Notes under the pieces: model-generated
What the model saw: only the letters and a program-made list of their open reading frames with translations
Database searches by the model: none
Told to the model about the DNA's origin: nothing
DNA from: Haladaptatus caseinilyticus
GTDB lineage: Archaea > Halobacteriota > Halobacteria > Halobacteriales > Haladaptataceae
Assembly (NCBI RefSeq): GCF_026248685.1
Contig: NZ_CP111036.1
Coordinates: 2,356,001-2,420,000, forward strand
Direction: 5' to 3'
DNA: 64,000 bases
In this document: positions 1 through 8,013 of the stretch, piece by piece
Layout of the letters: each line of letters opens with the position of its first letter
Position numbering within the stretch: the first letter of the stretch is position 1
Position numbers and translations under genes: made by a program

Positions 1-764
1 TGAACGTCCTTGTGGGTCGCGTCGGTGCGGAGGACATGATAGAGATGGCGGACATCGCGGAGGAGTACGGTTCCGGCGAAGCCCGACTCACGCAACGCCA
101 GAACATCATCCTCACCGACGTTCCCGAGGAGAACCTCGATGCCATGCTGGACGAACCGTTGTTCGACCAGTACAGCCCCGACCCGCATCCGTTCCAGCGC
201 GGGTCGATTGCGTGTACCGGAACCGAGTTCTGTTCGCTCTCCATCGTGGAGACGAAGAACCGGCAAGTTCGCCTCTCGCGCTGGCTTCGTGACAACGTCG
301 AACTGCCGGACGACGTGGCGAACTTCCACATCCACTTGTCCGGTTGCACCGCCTCCTGTGCCCAGCCGCAAATCGCGGACATCAGCCTGCGCGGGATGAA
401 AACCCGCAAGGACGGCGAGGCGGTCGAAGCACTCGATATCGGCCTCGGTGGCGGCCTCGGCGAGAATCCTAGCTTCGCATCGTGGATTCGGGAGCGAATC
501 GCCGCCGACGAGGTACCTGGCGCGATTCGAAACCTCATCGATGCGTTCGATGAACGGCGCGAGGACGGGCAAACGTTCCGGGAGTTCGTACAGTCCCACG
601 ACGAGGAGAAACTGGCCGAGTTCGCGGAACCCGAGGAAACCTCCTACGACGATCCGTACATGCACAACACGAAGAAGACGTGGTACCCCTACGCCGACGA
701 CGACGCGATGGAGGCCAGTCCGGCACCGAACAGCCCGGACGACGCGATTTCAGGGGACGACTGA
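1..764 (+). CDS. nirA: Ferredoxin-dependent nitrite/sulfite reductase, C-terminal part (5' end outside window)
   Basis: The frame is open to the left edge, so the N-terminus is missing; about 253 residues are visible. The four ligands of the siroheme-4Fe4S centre are present: a C-x5-C pair encoded near 213-233 (CTGTEFC) and a C-x3-C pair near 345-359 (CTASC), followed by the AQPQIADI-type stretch usual after them. The family carries out the six-electron reduction of nitrite to ammonia, or of sulfite to sulfide, with ferredoxin as donor. Assimilatory nitrite reductase is the likelier role in a haloarchaeon, but the half that would help decide is absent. The acidic C-terminal tail is typical of a halophile. 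One base separates its stop from the next start. Confidence 0.88.
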   Translation, partial: NVLVGRVGAEDMIEMADIAEEYGSGEARLTQRQNIILTDVPEENLDAMLDEPLFDQYSPDPHPFQRGSIACTGTEFCSLSIVETKNRQVRLSRWLRDNVELPDDVANFHIHLSGCTASCAQPQIADISLRGMKTRKDGEAVEALDIGLGGGLGENPSFASWIRERIAADEVPGAIRNLIDAFDERREDGQTFREFVQSHDEEKLAEFAEPEETSYDDPYMHNTKKTWYPYADDDAMEASPAPNSPDDAISGDD

Positions 765-765
765 G

Positions 766-1053
766 ATGGCTGACCGAGTCCTCTCGGTCACCGCTTTCAC
801 CACGTTTGACCTCGTAGACGCCGTTGCGGAGGGTCATGGGTGGACGGAGGAAGCGGTCGGCGTTCTGAACGTCAAAACCCCGCGCAGTGAGGGTTCACCC
901 GACGAAGTGTTACTGCAGCTCGAACTGGACAACACCGAGTTGGAGCATCTGCCAGCACACGCCGAAACGGTTTCCCTGTCACCGGAGCAGGCACGGGAGT
1001 TGGCGGGGGAGTTGGAGCGGTACGCCGATTCGGTGGCGGAAGAACGGTCGTAG
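766..1053 (+). CDS. Small conserved haloarchaeal protein (DUF6360-like)
   Basis: 95 residues starting MADRVLSVTAF, chosen because the ATG lies one base after the stop of the nitrite reductase gene and the longer upstream reading in this frame is out of phase with that gene. The protein is acidic and soluble, with an N-terminal beta-rich half and a C-terminal helix (LSPEQARELAGELERYAD). It resembles a haloarchaeal family I recall as DUF6360, often next to nirA; that number is from memory. Co-transcription with the reductase is likely from the spacing. Function unknown. Confidence 0.75.
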   Translation: MADRVLSVTAFTTFDLVDAVAEGHGWTEEAVGVLNVKTPRSEGSPDEVLLQLELDNTELEHLPAHAETVSLSPEQARELAGELERYADSVAEERS

Positions 1054-1123
1054 TGGATGGAAACGGAACTCCTCATAACCACCGCGTAAGGAGTCGTTTA
1101 ACTGGTCTATAACTTTAGGAGTC

Positions 1124-1138
1124 GGGGTACTCTACCCC
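1124..1138. promoter_or_regulatory. GGGGTA-N3-TACCCC inverted repeat between TATA-like box and start
   Basis: Perfect 6-bp arms with a 3-base centre. It follows a TATA-like ATAACTTTA at about 1110-1118 and precedes the ATG at 1156. The position between promoter and start suits a repressor operator. No regulator is identified. Confidence 0.35.
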
Positions 1139-1155
1139 ATCGGGGATGATTTACT

Positions 1156-1512
1156 ATGCCCCAATCACAAAACGGCGAACGAGATCGTAACGACAGTAGT
1201 CAACGGTCCACACAGAAAGAAACTACTGGACAGGGCAGTGCGAACCAGCAACCACAAGCGCAGAACACGCGTCGGAAGAACGATGGGTCGTCGAACTGGC
1301 TCGCGAAGACCGGCTTGATGTCGGGCCTCGCAGTCATCGGCTTCGTGTTGCTGTTGTTCGCGCTCGGCCAGGCCGTCGGTTTCGACCTGCTGGGACTGTT
1401 CGCTGAAGCGGTCAGTTCCCAGACGGGACGCTGGCTCGTCGTCGCGCTCTTCGCCCTGCTCCTCATCGGAGTAGCTGAGCGGGGACTTCGTGGCACTCTT
1501 CGCCGCGTCTAA
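1156..1512 (+). CDS. Small membrane protein with Gln/Asn/Arg-rich N-terminal tail
   Basis: 118 residues. Residues 1-50 are polar, rich in Q, N, S and R and probably disordered; two hydrophobic segments follow (about 53-75 and 92-112), separated by a short loop and ending in a basic GLRGTLRRV tail. A signal peptide is not evident. The gene stands alone, with a TATA-like box and an inverted repeat upstream. No family is recognised. The short basic C-terminus suggests that end stays in the cytoplasm. Confidence 0.65.
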   Translation: MPQSQNGERDRNDSSQRSTQKETTGQGSANQQPQAQNTRRKNDGSSNWLAKTGLMSGLAVIGFVLLLFALGQAVGFDLLGLFAEAVSSQTGRWLVVALFALLLIGVAERGLRGTLRRV

Positions 1513-1563
1513 CGCTCCCCGGCTCGATTTTGTTCAGAAGTGAACGTCTGGCACGCTGTATTC

Positions 1564-1779
1564 TCAATCCATTCGAACGGTCGCACAGCCGCAGGTGACG
1601 ACCGGGTCGAATAGTTCATCGACCGGCATCGCCTCGCCACAATCTGTGCAAATGATATGTGGCTCCGACCGTCGGCGTTGTTCCCGATAATATTCGACCG
1701 CCTGTACTCCAATCAATGCTGCAGCACCGGCTCCGACTGCCCCCATCAAAACCGTGTCAAGTGTGTTTTCGCGTGCCAT
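1564..1779 (-). CDS. Small membrane-anchored zinc-ribbon-like protein
   Basis: 71 residues from MARENTLDTV. This start was chosen over an upstream Met because a TATA-like CTTTAAGG on the minus strand (about 1801-1810) lies some 27 bases upstream, as for a leaderless transcript. The N-terminus carries one hydrophobic segment (VLMGAVGAGAAALIGVQAV); the C-terminus has CTDCGE and TCGCA, a plausible C-x2-C ... C-x-C metal site. Function is unknown; membrane attachment with a cytoplasmic metal knuckle is inferred. Confidence 0.6.
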   Translation of the reverse strand: MARENTLDTVLMGAVGAGAAALIGVQAVEYYREQRRRSEPHIICTDCGEAMPVDELFDPVVTCGCATVRMD

Positions 1780-1910
1780 GGTGAGGCAAGGATGGGCCAG
1801 TACCTTAAAGCTACTGCTGAATTCATCCAACATAACTCTTGCTGCCATAGCGGACCCTTCCGAGTCGCAAGCGGTTCATATAAAAATAGGTTCGTCGTAG
1901 AACAGTTCGT

Positions 1911-2267
1911 ATGATATCCCTCACTGGGTCAGTCGTCGGGTTCGTCGTGAGCCTGCTCATCGGCGCACTCGGCATTTACATCGGCGCGAGAGTCGTGACG
2001 AAGACTGACGATTACGGATACGCACTCATCACAGCCATCGTCGGGTCGATCGTCGGCGTCGTCGTCGCATTCTTGCTCGGGTGGCTGTTTGGCTGGGTCG
2101 TCGTCCTTATCGCATGGGTTTGGGTCATCAACTTCCGCTATCCCGGCGGTTGGGGCAACGCGATCGGAATCGCACTCATCGGATGGCTTTCCGTCGTCGC
2201 CATCACGTACGTACTGGCAATCTTGGGAGTTCTGACGTTCGAGGCGCTCGGCATTCCAGGTATCTAA
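1911..2267 (+). CDS. Four-helix integral membrane protein
   Basis: 118 residues, almost entirely hydrophobic, with four predicted membrane segments (about 8-27, 39-60, 63-77, 85-112) and the short polar link VVTKTDDYGYA after the first. A TATA-like TATAAAAATAG at about 1879-1889 lies 25-30 bases before the ATG, fitting a leaderless gene. Its last four bases overlap the 3' end of the convergent NADH dehydrogenase gene. No catalytic motif is visible and no function is proposed. Confidence 0.7.
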   Translation: MISLTGSVVGFVVSLLIGALGIYIGARVVTKTDDYGYALITAIVGSIVGVVVAFLLGWLFGWVVVLIAWVWVINFRYPGGWGNAIGIALIGWLSVVAITYVLAILGVLTFEALGIPGI

Positions 2268-3394
2268 TCATCCAACTCTTCTCCGAGCAACTCTACCGCG
2301 TTCCGAACAGCACCGACTGAGGACAGATAGCCCGCCCCGACCGTCGCTTTTAGCGCCTTCGCTGGCGTACCAGTAACTACCGTTGGACCGATCTGGGCGA
2401 CTGCACCGTCCCCGATCGAGACGAGCCACCCCGGCGAATCGAACGTGAATTGGTCGAGTCGAGGGTCGAACACGTCGTCCTGGCCCGTGACGAGTCGGAC
2501 GATATTTGTCGCGACGACCCTCGCTTCACGCACCGCGGATTGGGCGCTCGCAGGAACGGTTTCTCCATCGCCATCCACGACACGAGCAGCATCGCCGACG
2601 ACGAACGTTCCGTCGCCGAGTCTGAGCGTGCTATCGACGGTCGGGCGGTCACCGCTCAGCGCGTCCGGCCCGCGGATACCACCGGTCCAAATGAACTGGT
2701 CGTAGGGAAGCGCCGTCCCGTCAGCTATCGTGATCTCCTCGTCGTCCGCACGCTCGACAGCGGTTCCGGTTCGAATTTTGATATCCCGCTTTTCGAGTTC
2801 CTTCGTCACCGCCTGCTGGAAATTGCTGGGAAACGACGGTGCGATATGGTCGAACTGCTCCAGCAGGATTATTTCTGCATCCATCTCCTCCTCGCGAGCG
2901 AGCGCCGAGAGTTCACCCGCGACCTGTACTCCCGACAAACCCGCACCACCGACGACGATTCGACCACCCTCGTGGGTGAAAAACCCCTTCCGAATCGTTT
3001 CGGCGTGATGGAGTCGTTTGAGCGGCGTCGCGTGTTCTTCGACGCCCGGCAGTCCGTAGAATGCGGTTTCCGCGCCGAGGCAAACGCCAGCGTAGTCGTA
3101 CTCGAGGTTCGGTTCATCTTTCGACTCACCGTTCTCGAACACCACCCGATTTTCCGTCGGGTCGATGGATTCGACCCGTGCCACCCGAATCTCGCAATCG
3201 AGAACGTCTTCGAGTGGGATCGAAATATCGTCCGCGAACGACGGTCTTCGGATGACTCGGTGAAGTTCGTGCTGAACCAGATGCTCGCCGGTCTGCTCGA
3301 CGAGAACGAGATTCGCATCGTCCGGGAGGGAACGTTCGAGTTTTCGGGCGAGAGTGAGACCGGCGTAGCCAGCGCCGAGAACAACGACCTGCAT
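2264..3394 (-). CDS. ndh: Type II NADH dehydrogenase (NDH-2 family flavoprotein)
   Basis: 376 residues from MQVVVLGAGYAGL; the longer upstream reading lacks homology-like sequence. An N-terminal FAD-binding Rossmann motif (VLGAGYAGLTLARKL) and a second nucleotide motif (IVVGGAGLSGVQVAGEL, around residue 145-160) place it in the pyridine nucleotide-disulfide oxidoreductase superfamily. The FVVGDAA segment is the usual second FAD-contact motif. NDH-2 enzymes pass electrons from NADH to membrane quinone without proton pumping. Some relatives are sulfide:quinone reductases, but the conserved catalytic cysteines of those were not seen. It shares the region with the bc-type complex 3 kb away. Confidence 0.85.
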   Translation of the reverse strand: MQVVVLGAGYAGLTLARKLERSLPDDANLVLVEQTGEHLVQHELHRVIRRPSFADDISIPLEDVLDCEIRVARVESIDPTENRVVFENGESKDEPNLEYDYAGVCLGAETAFYGLPGVEEHATPLKRLHHAETIRKGFFTHEGGRIVVGGAGLSGVQVAGELSALAREEEMDAEIILLEQFDHIAPSFPSNFQQAVTKELEKRDIKIRTGTAVERADDEEITIADGTALPYDQFIWTGGIRGPDALSGDRPTVDSTLRLGDGTFVVGDAARVVDGDGETVPASAQSAVREARVVATNIVRLVTGQDDVFDPRLDQFTFDSPGWLVSIGDGAVAQIGPTVVTGTPAKALKATVGAGYLSSVGAVRNAVELLGEELDD

Positions 3395-3435
3395 GAAGAT
3401 AAATAGGAAAAGCAGGGCTAAAGGCGTATTCCCCG

Positions 3436-4410
3436 CTAGAACAGGGATTCGCTTTCCGGCAGGATTTCGGCAGGGCCGCCGACCTTCCAGCGCATCGTTT
3501 CGACGCCACAGTCGGCGATGACTTCCTCGACGTATCCCTCGTGTTCCGCCGTCGTGTTGACGTAGACGCTCGCACCTGTGTCGGTAGAGAAGTAGACGGG
3601 GATGTCCTCTTTCTCGCGAAGTCGCCGAACCTCGTTGAAGATTTCGAGCGTTTCCGGCTTCCAGTACACCCATCCTGCAGGCCCAGTCATCGTCGTCGCG
3701 GCGAGCGAAAGCGAGTCGTGTTCCGCCGTCTCGAAGACACGGTCGAAGTCGCCTTCGCGCAGGGCGTCACGCATCTCCACGAGTTGGTCGTGAATGTGGG
3801 CGAGTCGCGCTTCGAACATGTGGCTGTCGGCAGCCTCGCGGTGAGCTGCTTCGGTCTCCTTGTACGCGGGAACCAATCCGGCGACGATTCGCACGTCGTC
3901 TTCGAGCGGCGATTCGAGTCGCTCTGAGCGACAGTCGTGGTCGTTCAATCCCGTGTGGAGGTCCGAGAATCCGCCGGTCACGGCGCGCGCCGCCGAGGAC
4001 GACCCGAGGCGTGCGATGGTCGAAATATCTGGGCGTGATAGATCGAGTCCCGCGGCTTCGGTGCAGGCCATCGCGGCGGCGGCGAACCCGGACGAGGAGG
4101 AACCGAGGCCGACGTTCGATGGGAAACTGTTCTCGCTTTCAAGGCGGACGCGGGTGTCGATTTCCGAGAGTTCCCGCACACGCGAGACTACTGTTCTAAC
4201 GCGGTCTGCCGCGTGGCCCGTCAGTTCCTCGCCGTCAACGACGAAGGTGTCGGAATCGAGGGTTTCATCGAACTCGGCGGTCGTCTTCGTGTGACTCGGC
4301 GCGGTACAGACGCTGATGCTGTCGTGGTACGGATATCGCTGTTCCTCGTCTCGCATTCCGTGGTATTTGACGAGACCTTGAATCGGGTGGGCCTTCGCGG
4401 TCGCTTTCAT
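3436..4410 (-). CDS. mvaD: Phosphomevalonate (or diphosphomevalonate) decarboxylase
   Basis: 324 residues from MKATAKAHPIQGLVKYHG. It is a GHMP-kinase-fold decarboxylase: the phosphate-binding loop reads SNVGLGSSSSGFAAAA (near residue 90-105), and the C-terminal FSTDTGASVYV carries the catalytic-Asp region. In haloarchaea the characterised orthologue decarboxylates mevalonate 5-phosphate to isopentenyl phosphate, so this is probably that enzyme and not the classical diphosphate version; sequence alone does not settle it here. Its partners, mevalonate kinase and isopentenyl phosphate kinase, lie 7-8 kb away. A TATA-like GTTTAAAC lies about 25 bases upstream. Confidence 0.9.
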   Translation of the reverse strand: MKATAKAHPIQGLVKYHGMRDEEQRYPYHDSISVCTAPSHTKTTAEFDETLDSDTFVVDGEELTGHAADRVRTVVSRVRELSEIDTRVRLESENSFPSNVGLGSSSSGFAAAAMACTEAAGLDLSRPDISTIARLGSSSAARAVTGGFSDLHTGLNDHDCRSERLESPLEDDVRIVAGLVPAYKETEAAHREAADSHMFEARLAHIHDQLVEMRDALREGDFDRVFETAEHDSLSLAATTMTGPAGWVYWKPETLEIFNEVRRLREKEDIPVYFSTDTGASVYVNTTAEHEGYVEEVIADCGVETMRWKVGGPAEILPESESLF

Positions 4411-4481
4411 ACGTCGATGGGTGTGTGACGGGCGTTTAAACTCTCTGGAATACTGGTGAGATTCATCGAACGTCGTCCACC

Positions 4482-4679
4482 CTAAAACCGTCGAGCGATT
4501 TGGTATGCTATCGTCATGGGAAGGGTCACGGAGAGGAGGACGAGAGATATCTCGTCGGTCGTTGGCCCGGTTCCGGTCGATGCGCTGTAGACGTAAAGCG
4601 CGCCTATAGCGAGTACCCCAACGACGGTAGCGACGTAGTCCGGGTCGGTCCACGAAATACGGATGGGTTCGGCGGCCAT
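4482..4679 (-). CDS. Two-helix small membrane protein
   Basis: 65 residues from MAAEPIRISWTDPD. Two hydrophobic segments (about 16-32 and 43-60) flank a polar loop (SASTGTGPTTDE); the tail YQIARRF is basic. It diverges from endonuclease III, whose start is about 105 bases away. A longer reading to 4796 would overlap that gene and was rejected. Nothing further can be said on function. Confidence 0.55.
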   Translation of the reverse strand: MAAEPIRISWTDPDYVATVVGVLAIGALYVYSASTGTGPTTDEISLVLLSVTLPMTIAYQIARRF

Positions 4680-4784
4680 GGCTACACCTACGAGATTCGG
4701 CAGTGATGTTTCTATCTCCCGATTGACGAGTTCGAATTCTCGAATATCGAACGACTGAAATCCCGTCCCGCTAACCTCATCGAC

Positions 4785-5471
4785 ATGGGCGCCCAACTCG
4801 ATACGCGAGAGGCACAGTTGGATGAAATCCTCGATAGGTTGTACGACGAATATCCCGACGCGACCATCTCGCTCAACTTTTCAAACCGGCTCGAACTGCT
4901 TATCGCGGTGATGCTCTCGGCGCAATGTACCGACGAGCGCGTAAACAAGGAGACCGCGCACCTGTTCGAGAAATACCAGTCCCCGGAGGACTACGCGAGC
5001 GCCGATGTTGACGAACTCGCCGAAGATCTGAACTCCATCACCTACTACAACAACAAGGCGAAGTGGATCAACAGCGCCTGCCGAACTATCATCGAGGAAC
5101 ACGACGGGGAAGTGCCGGACACGATGCGCGAGCTGACCGACCTGACCGGAGTCGGGCGAAAGACGGCGAACGTGGTGCTCCAGCACGGCCACGACGTGGT
5201 CGAGGGAATCGTGGTCGATACGCACGTCCAACGACTGTCGCGACGGTTGGGATTGACCGACGAACAGAGCCCGCAGAACATCGAATCCGACCTGATGACG
5301 TTCGTCCCCGAGGCGGACTGGCAGTGGTTGACTCATCTGTTCATCAGCCACGGACGCGCGACCTGTACCGCCCGCAGTCCGGACTGCAAGGGGTGCGTGC
5401 TCGAAGATATCTGCCCGTCATCGAAGGTGGACAACGACATCGACCTCGCCAGCGGCGAGGCGTGGAACTGA
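4785..5471 (+). CDS. nth: Endonuclease III (DNA glycosylase/AP lyase)
   Basis: 228 residues. It has the HhH-GPD fold: the helix-hairpin-helix LTGVGRKTANVVL contains the catalytic lysine (K126), and VDTHVQRL contains the catalytic aspartate (D145). A C-terminal 4Fe4S loop follows with Cys194, 201, 204 and 210 (C-x6-C-x2-C-x5-C). The enzyme removes oxidised pyrimidines and cleaves the abasic site in base-excision repair. All key residues are present and the length is usual for the family. It is a single gene between two minus-strand membrane proteins. Confidence 0.95.
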   Translation: MGAQLDTREAQLDEILDRLYDEYPDATISLNFSNRLELLIAVMLSAQCTDERVNKETAHLFEKYQSPEDYASADVDELAEDLNSITYYNNKAKWINSACRTIIEEHDGEVPDTMRELTDLTGVGRKTANVVLQHGHDVVEGIVVDTHVQRLSRRLGLTDEQSPQNIESDLMTFVPEADWQWLTHLFISHGRATCTARSPDCKGCVLEDICPSSKVDNDIDLASGEAWN

Positions 5472-5484
5472 AAGAACGCTCGCT

Positions 5485-5970
5485 TCAGAGATAATCGGTG
5501 TGCAGGATGAAAAACCGAGCGACGCCGAGCATCCACGTCAGCAACCAAAACACGATGTAGCCCGCGACGCCGACGCGTAGTCGCCACCGCCACGAATCCA
5601 TGTTTTCGTGTAGTTCACTGATATCCATCTCGGGGTTCGGAGAACCGTACAAATCGTGCGCACGTTTTACTTGAAAGATTCTGACGATGCCCGTGAGCGC
5701 GAGAACCAACAACGCGTACGCTTGGAGTCCGAGAAACGCGTGAACTGCCGCGAGGCCACCGAACTGTCGGAAGAAGCGGGGAATCATCCACGTGACTGCC
5801 GGTATCGTCGTCAACAGAAGGCCGGTAACGATGAACTTCAGATGATGCGTGAGAACACCCCACGTTACTGTTTCCGCTTCGATAATTATCCACGCCCCGT
5901 AGAGGTAGAACGGAAAACTCGCAGTCACGACTAGTGCGACCACCGTCGCAATCGCCGCGTCGCTTACCAT
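5485..5970 (-). CDS. Four-helix haloarchaeal membrane protein near the bc-type complex (DUF7321-like)
   Basis: 161 residues with four predicted membrane helices (about 5-30, 40-62, 73-98 and 130-155) and a polar loop between the third and fourth. Several histidines lie in or near the membrane (THHLKF, AVHAF), which could bind haem or metal, though no haem motif is proven. It diverges from the 6060 gene, and both sit at the head of the bc-type cluster. I associate it from memory with a haloarchaeal family numbered about DUF7321. An accessory or assembly role is inferred from context only. Confidence 0.7.
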   Translation of the reverse strand: MVSDAAIATVVALVVTASFPFYLYGAWIIIEAETVTWGVLTHHLKFIVTGLLLTTIPAVTWMIPRFFRQFGGLAAVHAFLGLQAYALLVLALTGIVRIFQVKRAHDLYGSPNPEMDISELHENMDSWRWRLRVGVAGYIVFWLLTWMLGVARFFILHTDYL

Positions 5971-6059
5971 AGTCGGTGGTTAGCCTGGGGAGCGTTAAAC
6001 CGTCCGAAACGTCGGGCGTGTCAGAAGATGTTTAGCCGTCGAAGCGTAACTTCCGAACA

Positions 6060-6848
6060 ATGGCTGACTCCGACAGTGGGACGAAGGGCGCAGGTGAGGA
6101 CGCGCCGGAGAAATCCCGCGAGGAACTCCGCCGCGAGGTCGATGAGAAGTACGATTTCGAGAACTTCGGCCCCGAAGATATGGCGGAGATGTCCCTCGAA
6201 GAGTGGGAAGCGGCGTTCGACCCTGACACCTGGATAACGGGCGAGGAACTGCTCGACCGGGTGGAAGCTGACTTGAAACACCGAATCGCCGTCAGGGAAG
6301 TGTTCGCCGTCGTCGAACGGACCACGCACGACGGTGAACCGTTGCTGGTCGCCTACTCGGACGAAGGGTACGCCGTCGTCTACGCGGACGGAAGCGTCGA
6401 AGGACGTGGAACTGTCCTCCGCGACGTGAAGCCCACGGTTGCATTGGCCTCGATGGAGGAATACGACGTACCCGAGATGCCGGAAGGTGACCAACTGCCG
6501 CAACCCGACGAAGTACCGGAGGGAAGCGGCGAACTCGGCAACAAACTGATGCAGACGATAGGCGGAATCCACATCGTTGCGGGATTCGGCATGCTGATCG
6601 CGTGGGTTCTCATCTACTTTCGAATCATCGGCGTGCCGCAAAATATTCGGCAGGGGGCGCCCCTGCTGGCACTCGTCGGCGGCGGATTCCTCGTGTTTGG
6701 ATTTTTCGTCCTGCTCATCGTCGCGAACGCCCGTCTTTCCGACAGGTTCCGCTCGGAAGAGTACAGAAACCGACTCCGGTCCACCGGAGTCGAATCCGGC
6801 GACCGACCCGATTTTCTGCCCCTGGACGAAAGCGATCGAGATGACTGA
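6060..6848 (+). CDS. Acidic two-helix membrane protein at head of bc-type cluster (DUF7319-like)
   Basis: 262 residues. About 160 acidic cytosolic residues (an alpha/beta region with GEPLLVAYSDEGYAVVYADGS) are followed by two membrane helices (about 164-185 and 195-218) and a charged tail (SDRFRSEEYRNRLR). It lies some 90 bases before the halocyanin gene on the same strand. The family matches from memory a haloarchaeal DUF7319 found beside this complex. No catalytic motif is visible; a structural or assembly role for the complex is inference. Confidence 0.7.
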   Translation: MADSDSGTKGAGEDAPEKSREELRREVDEKYDFENFGPEDMAEMSLEEWEAAFDPDTWITGEELLDRVEADLKHRIAVREVFAVVERTTHDGEPLLVAYSDEGYAVVYADGSVEGRGTVLRDVKPTVALASMEEYDVPEMPEGDQLPQPDEVPEGSGELGNKLMQTIGGIHIVAGFGMLIAWVLIYFRIIGVPQNIRQGAPLLALVGGGFLVFGFFVLLIVANARLSDRFRSEEYRNRLRSTGVESGDRPDFLPLDESDRDD

Positions 6849-6901
6849 ACCGCCGAGAGGGGTTCCATAACGGTCGCTAGCGGCACTCCCGCGGCATCGG
6901 T

Positions 6902-6910
6902 GGGTTTAAG
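6902..6910 (+). promoter_or_regulatory. TATA-like box for the halocyanin-bc operon
   Basis: GGGTTTAAG lies about 27-35 bases upstream of the halocyanin ATG at 6937, the spacing expected of a haloarchaeal leaderless promoter. Confidence 0.5.
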
Positions 6911-6936
6911 CAAGTCCCATCCTGACCAACACATGT

Positions 6937-7623
6937 ATGAAGAGGCGGGACTTTCTACTGGCGGCCAGCGGCGTTGCTGGCGGAACTGCCGCGGCGGCGG
7001 CACCCGCTGGTGCGCAGCAGACGACCACGTCGGGAGGTGGCAACCAGTCCGGCGGCAACGGAACTGGCGGTAACCAGACGACCGGGTCGGCCGGTGGCAA
7101 CCAGTCGAGTGGAAACCAGTCTAGCGGCAATCAGAGCAAAGGCGGGGGCGGCGGTGGCGGAGCGACGAAAACCGTCAAAGTCGGCCCCGGTGGCGAGCTC
7201 GTCTTCGAGCCAGCCGAACTCCAGATTTCGCCCGGCACCACGGTGAAGTGGGTCTGGGAGTCGAACACCCACAACGTGGTTCCCGAAAGCCAACCCGACG
7301 GGGCTGGCTGGAAAGGATCGGGAAGCGAGAGCGAGACGTTCGATTCAGGGCACACGTACGAGCACACCTTCGATACGGAAGGGTCGTACGAGTACTTCTG
7401 TGCGCCCCACAAAAGCGCCGGCATGACCGGGTCGATTCAAGTCGGCGGCAGCAGTGGCGGCGGCGGTGCTCCGGCTGAAGTCGACCCTGAAGACATGGGC
7501 GTGCCGTTTCAGGCGCACTACGTCGGAATCGCGACGATTCTGATGATGGTCGTCTCACTCATCTACACGTTCTTCTTCCTGAAGTACGGTGAGTCCGCAC
7601 ACTCCAGTGGAGGGAACAGATAG
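6937..7623 (+). CDS. hcy: Halocyanin (membrane-anchored blue copper protein), copy 1
   Basis: 228 residues. A twin-arginine-type start (MKRRDFLLAASG, residues 1-28) is followed by a Gly/Asn/Gln/Ser linker with repeated GNQSS units (29-75). The plastocyanin-like copper domain (about 77-170) has ligands His112, Cys155, His158 and Met163, and a C-terminal membrane helix follows (about 194-216). Halocyanin is the membrane-bound electron carrier on the outer face of haloarchaeal cells and replaces cytochrome c. Its position just before the Rieske and cytochrome b genes suggests it is the electron acceptor of that complex. Its copper domain is nearly identical to that of the copy at 32 kb. Confidence 0.93.
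   Translation: MKRRDFLLAASGVAGGTAAAAAPAGAQQTTTSGGGNQSGGNGTGGNQTTGSAGGNQSSGNQSSGNQSKGGGGGGGATKTVKVGPGGELVFEPAELQISPGTTVKWVWESNTHNVVPESQPDGAGWKGSGSESETFDSGHTYEHTFDTEGSYEYFCAPHKSAGMTGSIQVGGSSGGGGAPAEVDPEDMGVPFQAHYVGIATILMMVVSLIYTFFFLKYGESAHSSGGNR
7174..7446 (+). repeat. Halocyanin copper-domain repeat, copy 1 (copy 2 at 32374-32646, minus strand)
   Basis: 91 codons here match 91 codons of the second halocyanin with about 20 base differences by eye, clustered so that long runs are perfectly identical. Outside this segment the two genes diverge in linker and tail. Confidence 0.85.
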
Positions 7624-8010
7624 ATGTCCTCGTCAGGAAGCACGTACGGCGATATCCACCGATACGAACCGGCCCGCGAAAGCACGACTGCCGCTATCGC
7701 AATCGTCCTATTGACGATTATCGAAGTCGTGTTCGTCGGGTTGTTCACCTACGGCCTCCTCAACGGATGGGGGCTGACGGAAGTCGGCAACATGTACCTC
7801 GGTGGCGTTCTCGCGATCATCTTCATCGACCTCGCGTTCGTTCTCATGCTGTACCGAAAGGAGTTCCTCCCCGACGTGATGATCGTGAAAAAACGACGTC
7901 GCAAATGGGAAGACCTCTACGTGCGTGAGGAGGAACAGTACGGAACCGAATCGTTCGGAGATGCATGGGAGCAGTTCAAACGAGCAGTGTATCCCTACTA
8001 CAAACGATAA
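7624..8010 (+). CDS. Small two-helix membrane protein of the bc-type operon (DUF7318-like)
   Basis: 128 residues, starting directly after the halocyanin stop with no gap, so surely co-transcribed. Two membrane helices (about 24-46 and 57-78) are followed by a charged, tyrosine-rich tail (MIVKKRRRKWEDLYVREEEQ...YPYYKR). From memory it belongs to a haloarchaeal family near DUF7318. Position between halocyanin and Rieske genes argues for a subunit or assembly factor of the complex. No cofactor motif is visible. Confidence 0.8.
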   Translation: MSSSGSTYGDIHRYEPARESTTAAIAIVLLTIIEVVFVGLFTYGLLNGWGLTEVGNMYLGGVLAIIFIDLAFVLMLYRKEFLPDVMIVKKRRRKWEDLYVREEEQYGTESFGDAWEQFKRAVYPYYKR

Positions 8011-8013
8011 ACA

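Noticed and set aside
835-1082. Minus-strand open frame opposite the DUF6360-like gene
   Set aside because: Basic, Ser-rich product; shadow of the plus-strand gene, which has haloarchaeal composition and good spacing.
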